In this document: positions 48,674-60,031 of the stretch, in pieces
Numbering within the stretch: the stretch's first letter is position 1
Layout of the letters: every line of letters starts with the position of its first letter
Source of the DNA: Hydnum rufescens UP504
Lineage: Eukaryota > Basidiomycota > Agaricomycetes > Cantharellales > Hydnaceae
Reading direction: 5' to 3'
NCBI GenBank assembly: GCA_014904985.1
Contig: MU128932.1
Coordinates: 181,628-245,627, forward strand
DNA: 64,000 bases
Translations under genes and position numbers: made by a program
Notes under the pieces: generated by a model
Told to the model about the DNA's origin: nothing
Seen by the model: only the letters and a program-made list of their open reading frames with translations
Database searches by the model: none

Positions 48674-51599
48674 ATGGCGAACAAAATCAGAGCGAGGTGG
48701 CCCGTTCCCATACGTCGAAGGGCAACGGCCTTGCCCCCCGCCGAACCCGACGCTGATGCCCTAGGCTCTTTTGCTGCTATCGCTGAAACGGACCCTCCAG
48801 TCGACTGGACCTTTTCCGACTTCTACAGGGAGGTTACCTCTCCCAGCTCTAGGTAATTCATCCTGTTGAATACGTGCGGCGGCATAATAACGGAGACATT
48901 TGGCAGACTGCATGCACTTATATCAGGGGACGTCCGAGACATCGCGTGTTGCCTGGGCAGGGTTGGCATAGTTTATCATGTCCTTGCATTCCAGGCGGCT
49001 GAATGGACTTCTAGGCAAACGGCCTGCTCATGAGGGTCCACATCCAGAACCAGAGGGTGCCAATTGTCTGGCTGCTAGCAGAGAGGCGGTCCCATGAGAT
49101 CCCGACTACAATCCGATTCTCCGCCGACCGCTCTAAGCTTGGGGAACCACATGACGATTACACCATGGCCACCACATTTGCTGCCCTGAATTCCCGTCAC
49201 GTCATAGACCTTCTCAAGAATATTACAGTTCCCCCTTCGATCGCTATAACGACTCTTGGTGGTGGGCTCTCATCAACCTCGGAATGCTTCATCAAGGCTT
49301 CGGGGGATCTTGGGTGAAACCGCCCTCACCAGGCTGGCTCGAGAACAGCATCTTGTTTTTTCCAAGCTACGTGGCCTCCATAGAATCCATGCAGCGCCAA
49401 TTTGCTATCCAGTTCCCTAACGCGAAAGAGATCTCACTCACGGATCCGGAGAGATGGAAGAACGAGTCCGCTTCTCTCTCTCAACTAGCCGGTTCAACCC
49501 TAGTAGGCATGAAACGGGAAATAGCACATATTGACTCAGTACCAACCTTACCGGAGAAAGATCTCCCACCACCTCCCCCAATGCAGTCGCCCAATGCGAA
49601 TAATACAGTACCTCCTGCCCCGACGGACGCTGAGAAGAATGGTGGTGCACTGCCTCGAGGTCACGAAATTAACGCCTCCAATGTAATTCCCTCAGAGCCC
49701 ATCCAATCCCCGACACCGTACGATCCAAACCATCGTTCAATATCCCAAACCAGGAACCTCTTGTCTGGCCAAGCCGATGAGAGGCCACCCGTGCAACCTG
49801 CTAATCCGTCCTCGACTCCCACTCCTCCTAAAGAGGCTTCTACCGGAATAGACGAAGCCACGTCCATTCTACCACGTGTTGCGATTACAGGTCCTTCCGC
49901 AGAAGCTTCGGGACAAGGCTCACAATCTAGCCCACCATTTTCCAATCCCCAAGTCAGTCCCTTCGAAACTCCCAACTTGACTGGCCGTATTGTTCGTTTA
50001 GGCTCAACACCGATGGCCAGAGGAGGGTACTCTTCAGTCTGGAGAGGCAGCTTGCTCTCTGCCACCTCCGACGACTCTCACCGAACTCTTCAGGTACTCT
50101 TTTCAATTCATAGCTCCCGGAGGGCACGTGTGCTAACAAATGATTCCCTAGGTTGCCCTCAAGGTGCTTCATGCTTCGTATACGGACGAATCCAAAGTCC
50201 AACGAAAACTCCGCAAGGTAATTTTATCTCACAGTTTCGCCATGATCTTCCGTTCATGATAGGGATAGCATCTGCATATAGAAATGCGAATATGGGCCCA
50301 ATTGCGTCACGAGAACGTAGTGAGATTATTAGGTCATACTGAAGAACCCGAAGGGCCTGGTCTCGTTTCAATCTCGTACATTCACGGTGATGTCCTAAGC
50401 TTTCTAGAAAAGAATCCAAGTGTCAACCGAGAGATTATCGTGCGTTTACATTGATGTGGTTTCACTCAAATATGGGGGGCATCCCGAACTGAACTTGATC
50501 TTTACAGTGTGCGGATGTTGCATTGGGATTACAGTACTTGCATGAACACAAGCCTCCAATCATCCACGGTGATCTTAAAGGGGTATGGTTGAATACACGG
50601 AGCGATAGTGCTTGGCTGATGAATTGATATGTTCAGCGGAACGTGCTGATCGATGGAGAAGGAAGAGCAAGTATTTGTGATTTTGGACTGTCCATAATTC
50701 TTGATGGGGGGCCTACAGGCTATACGTCATCGAACTTCGGCGGGTCACTGCGATTTCTGGCTCCTGAACTTATTGATGAGCATGGGGAAAGCACTAAAAC
50801 TGTGCAGACGGACATATATGCTTATGCGTGCACTTGTATTGAGGTGCGATTCGTTCCTGCGGGGCGGCATGCTTTGTATCTTGGTTGTAATCCTCTATTT
50901 GCTATAGATCTTGTTTGACCAGGAGCCCTACCACCAACTGTCCAAAGAGGCATCCCTTATACGTGCTATATCGAATCATCAACCTCCCTTTGAACTATCG
51001 AACGAGGGACTCACTTTTCCTTCACTTTTGCAAATCTTGAAGCGCTGCTGGGATCATGACCGATCGAGTCGGGCACCATTGAACTTGATCATCGACACCA
51101 TAAAGCGCTGCCTGTACCGTACCTATCTAACAAACGTGGGCATCCGCCGAAGAATCGTACGTGCTCTTTCTCAATAGTACTCTACTGGATTATGCACTTA
51201 GATTATTGGTTGATAGGGGAGGCATGTTCGATTTATGTGCCTTCCTGGAGTTGAGGAAGCAGAGCTGATCTGGCTCGACCACAGTGGACTGAGCATTGTG
51301 GTGGATTCTTCGACCTCGTTCCACCGAGTCCCGATTTATCAGCGCTATCGCTGGGAATTGATGGATAACCAGAATCTCGAGGGTGCGTCGCGCCTTACTC
51401 TCAAACAGAAGTAAAAGCTGCTAAGGTCTTTGTAGATTCAGAAGATGACTCCGATGCTTCTTCCTCTCTCTCGGGGAAGGATGCATCATCATCGGAGAGC
51501 CCTGCCTACGTCTCAAAATGGACGGATTACTCTGTGAAATTTCGCCTCCCCCACTCATCAATGGTGTCCTACGAGTCCTACCACAAAGTTTCTTCGTAA
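48674..51599 (+). CDS. Tandem protein kinase, copy 3 (one frameshift, mosaic)
   Basis: Starts MANKIRARWPVPIRRRATAL. The second exon is LHALISGDVRDIACCLGRVG, then the domain exon reads LLMRVHIQNQRVPIVWLLAE. At about 49230 one base is missing against copies 1 and 5 (CCCCCTTCGATC for CCCCACTTGGATC), which would end the protein early. From 49284 the conserved frame resumes (MLHQGFGGSWVKPPSPGWLE) and is open through the linker and glycine loop. The kinase domain is complete: VALKVLHASYTDESKVQRKL, EMRIWAQLRHENVVRLLGHT, CADVALGLQYLHEHKPPIIH, GDLKG, RNVLIDGEGRASICDFGLSI, LRFLAPELIDEH, LKRCWDHDRSS. The 3' third (from about 50640) is almost base-identical to copy 1, while the 5' half matches copy 5. 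The tail ends KWTDYSVKFRLPHSSM, with stop at 51597-51599. Apart from the one break it is the most complete copy along with copy 5. Confidence 0.7.
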
Positions 51600-54216
51600 G
51601 GGGTATAATGGATGCTAGGTTGAAAATTGATACTGGAGCTTTTAATGGGCGCATGGGAGCGGGCCGTGCCTGATGGAGGTCTAGTTGAGTCACAGGGATA
51701 TTAGCCACAATCCCCTTTCCTTACGACCAGCCATCATTTTCTGACTGATTCACGGGAGTCATGTTGTGTATGTATGGGGCTATGATTGTATTTCGGACAG
51801 ATGTACGTGTACGATTCAGACTTGAAGGAAGAAAGGATATCAGATGGACATGATACTTGGATAATTTACCTCTCTGGGGAGGGGGGGGATTAATGCGAGA
51901 AATCAACAACGCGCAATTGAAAATTTCGGAACGTTGAACGAAACAACAATCTCGAAGAGGGTGCAAAAAAATGAGCGACACAAAGTAAACCTTTTTGACG
52001 AATTCTCTAGTCAACTTCCGTACGCTCCGCACAAATTAATTTACGTGCTGTCTGTGGAATGGAACCCTCGGGACCTCCGAGGATATAGAAAAACGCAAAG
52101 GGCATCAAAGGAACGCGAGCGGGACGCACCAGCTGTTCTCCCCCCCTGGGTGTAGGATCCATCAATGATTGCTTTGTACCCAATCATTCTGGACCGTCAT
52201 TCCCCTGATCTACCCCCACTCGGTCCATCCGTACCCAAGAGCAGAGCCCTCACAAAATGCCTCCAGACAACCCAGATATGCCGAAAAACCCCACGGGACG
52301 ATTCCCTATTCCGCAAAGGCGATTCATCGAGTTGTTTGTTGTGGTTCTCGACATCAGAGTCTGAATCGGCCCACTCGATACTGCAAGGGTTAGTGTACCA
52401 GTGCCCGCATACAATATGTTATCAGTAATTATTCAAGACCGTGTGCAAAGAAATAAACACAGGCGGACGCAGTGAAGTCCAGATAATATTGGGTGCTCTC
52501 GACACCGCTCATCCTGAATTGGGAAAAGAAAAAAAATGAAGAGAGAAAAAAAGAAGAGTCCCCAGAAGTCGTGTCATCGAGATACAACGGAAGGTGCACG
52601 ATTCATCTAGAAAAACGTAGCTGCTGGGCTCGGGGAAGAAAGAACGTATTGCATTACATACCTCATCTGGTTGCGGACACCTGGGAAGAATCTAGTTCCT
52701 GACGTGCGGATTTCTGTCCTCCTTCGACGGGAGGTTCGCACGAAATTCTTGTGACGGCTCAAAATGGGTGGTTCACCATTTCACCAGCCCCAATGAGCTC
52801 CGACTAAGGGAAAGATCAGTTCATCCTGAGGGGAAGTTGGAGCGGGGCTCCAATCTCATCTAATTCTGAGGGCTGATGCGTGACAGCGACGTGGAATCCT
52901 TTGTGACCTGTGACCGAACGTAGAACGCTCAACAGCGGATTTGACGGCAAACAATTCATTTTTCCTCGGGGCGACTTGACAGCATCGCGCCGCACTTCGT
53001 GGAGACCACGACTATTACCTTCATTTGCGATCCCTTTCCTTCCTCGCGCTTCTCTCGCAGTGTTACAGAGTCCTTCAATCGCGGCATAGCATCCTATTCT
53101 CCAGTGATGGGCTCAAAGACGACGTGGTGCCCAATGAACCCGCATAGTGGAGGATGAAAACCACCCGCGGCAAATCGTACAGGCACGCTATATGCGGATG
53201 TATGGAGAGACGCTCCTCGACCTTGGCTCTTACTTGACAGCCCGGTCAGTGCGTGATACACCTTTAGCACCTGTACACCAGTATAACGCACTTCTTAAAC
53301 CGGAAATACATCTTCCAAGCCAAGCCCCCTCGCGTCCTGGCAGACCGTTATTTTTCTTAATACAGGTCGTGTGGAGCGTATGAACACGGTAAAATAAATT
53401 TACGAGGCGAGCCGGACGAAGCTTAGTGTCTCGCCAGTGAACCTCTCATTTACTTTGTCGATGTAGTAATCTAGGCAAACGTACGTGATACATGCGTGTT
53501 TTGGCTGTTGTGTCACTTCCATACTCCATATTCATTTCGTCTTTGCGGGAGTGCAGGAAACTGTAGGACGCATGCCCGTCCCATTTCCCGCGCCTTAGGT
53601 TTTCTATGTACTCCGCTATCACTCAGCTTACGAAGGCGTTGTTTGGACTTTGGATCTCCCATGGTGTATTTTCTTCATCCATTCTCCCTTCATTTGCTCA
53701 TACCTGAATAGGTAGCGAAGACACCTACCGCCGACATCAGAACTCGGAGCCACGAGGTGCGAGTGTAGCTCATTCTTTTCTTGGTCGTCTTCCGAGTGGA
53801 GGGCTGATCTGCCTCCTTACTCACGGAGAATGAAAGAAGCAACCGCGTTCCACCGTTGTTGTGCTCAGTGAGAATAGTGTTGGAAGACTTGAGGGGATGG
53901 CTGCGAGACCACGTCGACACACAATAGGAAGTGTCCGTGTACACGATGTTCAGGATCAATCTGGGTGTATGTACTTAGATTCTGTGAGCCGTTCACCGTG
54001 ACGGGGACGACGGAATTGCAAGGGTGCGGGGTTATGAGTTCGTTGAAAGTTTTCGTCGAAGAGGCAGGGAGGTGTTTGAGTTGGTTAGCCATGTTCAGGA
54101 AAGCTTCATGCAAGCACGTATTGACGAAGAGAAGCGGAACAGATGAGGATTGAATGGAGATCATTCGATTCGGACACGTGACTATGACTCTTGTATTGGA
54201 TTCCCCGCGTTTCTGA
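51600..54216. other. Spacer of array unit 3 to 4
   Basis: Unit spacer with the purine tract at about 52527-52556. The GGTGAGAATGG landmark has decayed to AGTGAGAATAGTGTTGG at 53868. No gene supported. Confidence 0.5.
54175..54180 (+). promoter_or_regulatory. Conserved CACGTG box before kinase copy 4
   Basis: CACGTG in the GGACACGTG context, about 40 bases before the position where the other copies have their start codon. Copy 4 has ATA there. Confidence 0.4.
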
Positions 54217-57111
54217 TCCTTGATAGCACAAGGAGACAGAGCGAGGTCGCCTGTTCTCATACCTCCAAGGACAATGGTCTTGTCTCCCGCTATATCCGGC
54301 GCTGATGCCACTGACTCTTTTGCTGTTATCGCTGAAAGGGTCTCTCCAGTCTTCTGGACGGTTCCTGACTTCTATAAGGAGGTCACCTCTCCTGACTCTG
54401 CGTAAGCCATCCTATTGAATACATGCAGCGGCATAATAACGAAGACTTTTGGTAGACTCCATGCATTGATATCAGGGGATGTCCGAGAGATCGCGTGTTA
54501 CCTGGCCGGGGTTGGCATAGTTTATCATGTCCTTGCATTCCAGGCGGCTGAATGAACTTCTAGGCAAACGGCCTGCTCATGAGGGTCCACATCCAGAACC
54601 AGAGGGTGCCAATTGTCTGGTTGCGGGCGGAGAGGCGACTCCGTAGCGACCAGGGTACAATTCAATTCTCCACCGAGCGCTCTAAGCTCATGGAACCACG
54701 CCCCAATTCCACTATAGCCGCCACATTTGCTACCCTGAATTTCTGTCGTGTCATGGACCTTCTCAATAATATTACAGTTCCCCCCTCGATCGCGCTAACT
54801 ACGGTTGGTGGTGGTCTCTCATCAACCTCGGAATGCTTCATCAAGGTTTTGGGGGATCTTGGGTCATACCGCCCACACCATACTGGCTCGAGAACTGCAT
54901 CTTGTTTTCTCCAAGCTACGTGATGGTTGTAGAACCCATACAGCGCGAATTTGCTATCCAGTTCCCTAACGCGAGAGAGATCTCACTCAAGGATCCGAAG
55001 AGATGGAAAAACGAGCCCGCTTCTCTGTCTCAACCTGCCAATTCAACCCTAGCAGGCACGAAAGGGAAAATAGCACATATTGGCGCAGCACCAACCTTAC
55101 CAGGGGAACGTCTCCAACAACCTCGCCCAATGCAGTCGCCCAATGCCAATGGTGCTGTGTCTGCTGCTGCTGCCAACACTCAGAAGACTGGTAGTGAGCC
55201 GCCTCGAGGTCGCGAAATCAACCGCTCCAATGTACTCGCCTCAAAGCCTGCCGAATCCACGACACCATACGATCCACATCATCGTTCAATACCCCAGCCA
55301 GGGAGAGGCGACCTGTGCGACCCGCCAATCCATCCTCAACTCCCACTCTGAATGCGGCTTCCACGGGAATAGGTGAAGCTACGTCCATTTTGAAACGTGT
55401 CATGATTATGGCCCCTTCCGCAGAAGCTTCGGGACAAGGGCCACAAGCTACCCCACCGTTTTCTGATTCCCAACCCAGTCCCTCCGAAACTCCCAACTTG
55501 ACTGGCCGCATTGTTCGTTCAGACTCAATACCCATGGCCAGAGGAGGGTGCTCCTCAGTCTGGAGAGGCACCTTGCTTTCTGCCACCTCCGACGACCCTC
55601 GCCAATCTCTTCAGGTGCTCTTTTCAATTCATAGCTCCCGCGGGGTGCATCTGCTAACAGCCGATGCACTAGGTCGCCCTCAAGGTGCTTCACGTTTCGT
55701 ATACAGACGAGTCCACAATGAAACGGAAACTCCACAAGGTAATTTTATCTGATAGTTGCATCATGGATCTTCTGTTCACGATAGGTGTAGCATCTGCATG
55801 TAGAACTCCGAATATGGGCCCAATTGCGTCATGAGAATGTGGTGAGGTTGTTAGGTTATACTGAAGAGCGCGAAGGGCCTGGTCTCGTTTCAATCTCGTA
55901 TGTTCACGGTGATGTCCTGAGCTTTCTAGTGAAGAATCCAAGTGTTAATCGAGAGGTTATTGTACGTTCACATGGGTATACTTTCACTCGAATATGGGGC
56001 CCTCCCAATTGAGCTTGATCTTTACAGTGTGCCGATGTTGCGCTGGGATTACAATACTTGCATGAACACAAGCCTCGAATTATCCACGGTGATCTTAAAG
56101 GGGTACGGCTGAAGACACGGAGCGATGGTGCATTACTGATGAATTTACATGCTCAGCGAAATGTGCTGATCAATGGAGAAGGAAGAGGGCAGTATATGTG
56201 ATTTTGGACTGTCTATAATTCTTGATGGGGAACCTACTGGCCATACATCATCCAACTTCGGCGGCTCACTGCGATTTCTGGCACCTGAACTTCTCGACGA
56301 AAACACTAGAACTGTGGAGACGGACATATATGCCTACGCATGCGCTTGTATTGAGGTGCGATCCATTCTTTCCGGGCGGCATGCTTCATATGTAGCTTGT
56401 GGTCCTCTGTTCCCCATAGATCTTGTTTGACCAGGAGCCCTACCACCAACTGTCCAAAGAGGCACCCCTTATACGTGCTATATCGAATCATGAGCCTCCG
56501 TTTGAACCATCGAAGGAGGAAGTCACTTTTCCTTCGGTTTTGCGCATCTTGAAGCGCTGCTGGGATCACGACCGATCGAGTCGGCCACCATTGAACTTAA
56601 TCATCGACACTATACAGCGCTGCCTGTACCGTGCCTATCGAACAAACTTGGGCGTCCACCAAGGAATCGTGCGTACTCTTTCTCGACTGTACTCTACTGG
56701 ATTATGGACTCAAATTATTGGTTTACAGGGGAGGCGTGTTCGATTTATGTCCCTTCCTGGCGTTGAAAAAGGAAAGCTGATGTGGGTCGACGACGATGGA
56801 CTGAGAATTGTGGTGGATTCTTCGACCTCGTTCCACCGAGTCCCGATCTATCAGCGTTATCGCTGGGAATTGATGGATAACCGGAACTTGGAGGGTGCGT
56901 TGCGCCATGCTCTCTGACAGAAGTAAACGCTGCTAAGGTCATGGTAGATTGGGAAGATGACTCCGATGCTTCTTCCTCTCTCTCGGGGAAGGATGCATCA
57001 TCATCGGAGGGCCCTGCCTACGTCTCAAAATGGACGGATTACTCTGTGAAATTTCGCCTCCCCTACTCATCAATGGTGTCCTATGAGTCCTACTACAGAG
57101 CTTCTTCATAA
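54217..57111 (+). pseudogene. Tandem protein kinase, copy 4 (start codon lost, several frame breaks)
   Basis: The start codon is ATA instead of ATG (CTTGATAGCACAAGG where copy 5 has CGTGATGGCTCAGGG). The N-terminal frame is otherwise kept through REIACYLAGVGI and MRVHIQNQRVPIVWLRAERR, then breaks at about 54781 at the same place as copy 3. Around 55300 roughly 25 bases of linker are missing, causing another shift. In the kinase domain VALKVLHVSYTDEST, the LRHENVVRLLGYTE region and IIHGDLKG are present. At about 56186-56192 an extra base (GAAGAGGGCAG for GAAGAGCAAG) puts the DFG segment out of frame. The last part, FLAPELLDENTRTVETDIYA to LKRCWDHDRSSRPPLNLIID and the tail, is well kept to stop at 57109-57111. 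Four independent lesions, one in the catalytic loop, make this a likely pseudogene. Confidence 0.75.
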
Positions 57112-59775
57112 GGGGTATAATGGATGCTAGGTTGGAAATTGATACTGGTGCTTTTAATGAGCGTATCGGAGTGGGCCGTGCCCGCTGGAGGTCGACTCGA
57201 CTCACAGGGATACTAGCCACAATCCCCTTTCCTTACGACCAGCCGTCATTTTCTGGCTGATTCATAGGAGTCATGTTGTGTATGTATGATGTATCTATGG
57301 GGCTACGATTGTAGATATCGATTTCAGACAGATGTATGTGTACGATTCAGACTTGAAGGAAGAAAGGATATGGTCATCATACTTGGATAATTTACATCTC
57401 TGGGGAGTGGGGGGGATCAATGCGAGAAATCAACAACGCGCAATCGAAAATTTCGGAACGTTGAATGAAACAAGAATCTCGAGGAGAGTGCGCAAAAATC
57501 AGTGGCACAAAGTAGACCTTTTCGACGGATTCTTTAGTCAACTTCCGTACTCTTCGCGCGGGTTGATTTATGTGCTGTCCGTGGAATGGAACCCTCGGGG
57601 CCCCTGAGGATATAGAAAAACGTAAAGGGCGTTAAAGGAACGCGAGCGGGACGCACCAGCTGTTCTCCCCCTGAGTGTAGGATCCATCAATGATGGCTTT
57701 GCTCCCGATCACTCTTGACCGTCATTCCCCTGACCTACACTCACTCTGTCAATCGGTACCCAAGAGCAGAACCCTCACAAAACCCCTCCCGACAGCCCAG
57801 ATAGGCCGAAAAACCCCACGGGACGATTCCCTATTCCATAGAGGTGATTCGCCGAGTCATTTGTTGTGATTCTCGAGCATCAGAGTCTGAATTGGTCCAC
57901 TCGCTGCTGCAAGGGTTAATGTACCAGTGCCCAGCATACAATATGTTGTCAGTAATTATTCAAGACCGCGTGCAGAGAAATAAACACAGGTGGACGCAGT
58001 GAAGTCCAGATAATATCGGGTGCCCTCAACACCGCTCATCCTGAATTGGGAGAAGAAAAAAAAAAGAAGAGAGAAAAAAGAGTCCCGAGAGGTCACGTCA
58101 TCGAGATACAACTGAAGGTGCACGGTTCATCTAAAAGATGTAGCTGCTGGGCTCGCGGAGGAAAGAACGTATGGCATTACATTACCTCACCCGGTTGCGG
58201 ACACCTGGGAAGAATCTAGTTCCTGACGTGCGGATTTCTGTCCTCCTTCGACGAGTCACGAAATTCTGGTGACTGCCAAAACGGGTAGTTCGCCATTTCA
58301 CCAGCCCCAATGAGCTCTGACTAAGGCAAAGATTAGTTCATCCTGAGGGGAAGTTGGAGTGGGGCTCCAATCTCATCTGATTCTGAGGGCACTTTTCGAG
58401 TTCTCGGTGACCGGCGACGCGTGACAGCGACGTGGAATCCTTTGTGACCGTGACCGAACCTACGATCTATGTCGAACGCTAGCGCAATCCCCAAACAGCT
58501 CGAAAGTGGACTTGGTGTCGTACTTATCCGCAAACAATTCATTTTTCCTCGGGGCAACTTGACAGCGTCACACCGCACCTTGTGGGGACCACTACGATGT
58601 TTATTACTGTCATCTGCGATCCCTTTCTTTCGTCGCGGTTCTCTAGTGGTCTTGCGGAGTCCTTCAATCGTGGCATAGCATCCTATTCTCCAGTAATGGG
58701 CTCAAAGACGACGTGGTGTCCAATGAACCCGCACAGTGGAGGATGAAAACCACCCGTGGCAAATCGTACAGGTACGCTGTATGCGGATGTATGGAGAGAG
58801 GCTCCTCGACCTTGGCTCTTACTTAACGGCCTCGTCTGTTCGTGATACTCCTTTAGCACCAATACAACCCTGTTCTTCAATCGGAAATACGTCTTCCAAG
58901 CCAAGCCCCCTCGCGTCCTGGCAGGCCGTTATTTTCCTTAATACAGGTCGTGCTGACCGTCTGAAGACGGCGAAATAAATTTACGAGGTGAGCCGGGCGA
59001 GGCTTAGTGTCCGCCCAGCGAGCCTCTCATATACTCTGTCGATGTAGTAATCTAGGTAAACGTATGTGATATATGCGTGTTTTGGCCGTTTTGTCACTTC
59101 CATACTCCATATTCATTTCGTCTTTGCGGGAGTGCAGGAAACTGTAGGAGGCATGCCCGTCCCATTTCCTGCGCCTTACGTTTTCCCTGTACTTCACTAT
59201 CATTCAGCCTACAAGGGCGTCGTTTGGACTTTGGATCTCCCACGGTGTATTTTCTGCATCCATTCTCCCTTCATTTGCTCATACCTGAATAGGTGGCGAA
59301 GACACCTACCGCCAACATCGGAACTCGGAGTCGCGAGGTGCGAGTGTAGCTCATTCTTTCCTTGGTCGTCTTCTGAGTGGGGGCTGATCCGGTTCCCTAC
59401 TCAGGTAGAGTGAAAAAAGCAAGTGCGTTCCACCGTCACTGAGAATAGCGTCTGAGGCGGTGGCATGCGGGACCGCGTCGGCGCCTCGGCCGTGTCCGAA
59501 CTCACAGTGATCTGCGACACAATACTACAGTAAGTGTCCGCGTATATCATCTTCAGGAGCAGTGTGGGTATATATACTTGCATTCTCCATGATGGTGACG
59601 AAAACTCAAAAGGTGTAGGCTTAGGATTTGAGTCCCTAGAGGCGAGGAGGTTTGAGTTGACCTACGATCCTCAGGAAGGCACGGTGCAAGGGCTGACGGA
59701 GAAGAGATAATTTCTGCTCAAGCGCCCAAAGAAACGATGTGGATTGAATGGGGGTGTAAATAGATCATCCCCGGA

Positions 59776-59781
59776 CACGTG
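59776..59781 (+). promoter_or_regulatory. CACGTG box before kinase copy 5, displaced upstream
   Basis: Same GGACACGTG word as in the other units, but about 250 bases from the start codon because extra sequence lies between. Confidence 0.4.
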
Positions 59782-59782
59782 A

Positions 59783-59992
59783 ATATCAGTCCAAACCTAC
59801 GACCTGGGGAGCAATCCCTCAAGCTAAATCTTAGGCTTTATCCTTACAAGCTTACGGACTCCCTGGTGATTTGAGTAGGGATGTAATGCACATCCTGCTA
59901 ATGATGAACACGAAGTTTTCATCCCAATGTTCTCTGGCCTCGTGGTTGTGGTGTGGATCTCTTCTTATATACCGATTATCAGCATTCAATGC
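59783..59992. other. About 210-base insertion in the copy 5 promoter
   Basis: Other units have only 30-45 bases between GGACACGTG and the start codon. Here the sequence leaves the unit consensus after CACGTGAATATC and rejoins it at GACTTTCGTCTTGGATTCCCC. The intervening DNA is not found elsewhere in the window, as far as I can see. A TATCAG word lies near both edges (59784 and about 59969), too short to prove a target duplication. Edges are approximate. Confidence 0.5.
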
Positions 59993-60031
59993 TATGACTT
60001 TCGTCTTGGATTCCCCGCGTTTCTGATCGTG

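Larger units (their letters stand above)
57112..60031. other. Spacer of array unit 4 to 5, with an insertion at its end
   Basis: About 2.9 kb, longer than the other spacers because of roughly 210 extra bases just before copy 5 (listed separately). The purine tract is at about 58046-58080. The GGTGAGAATGG landmark region is strongly decayed at 59440-59520. No gene supported. Confidence 0.5.
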
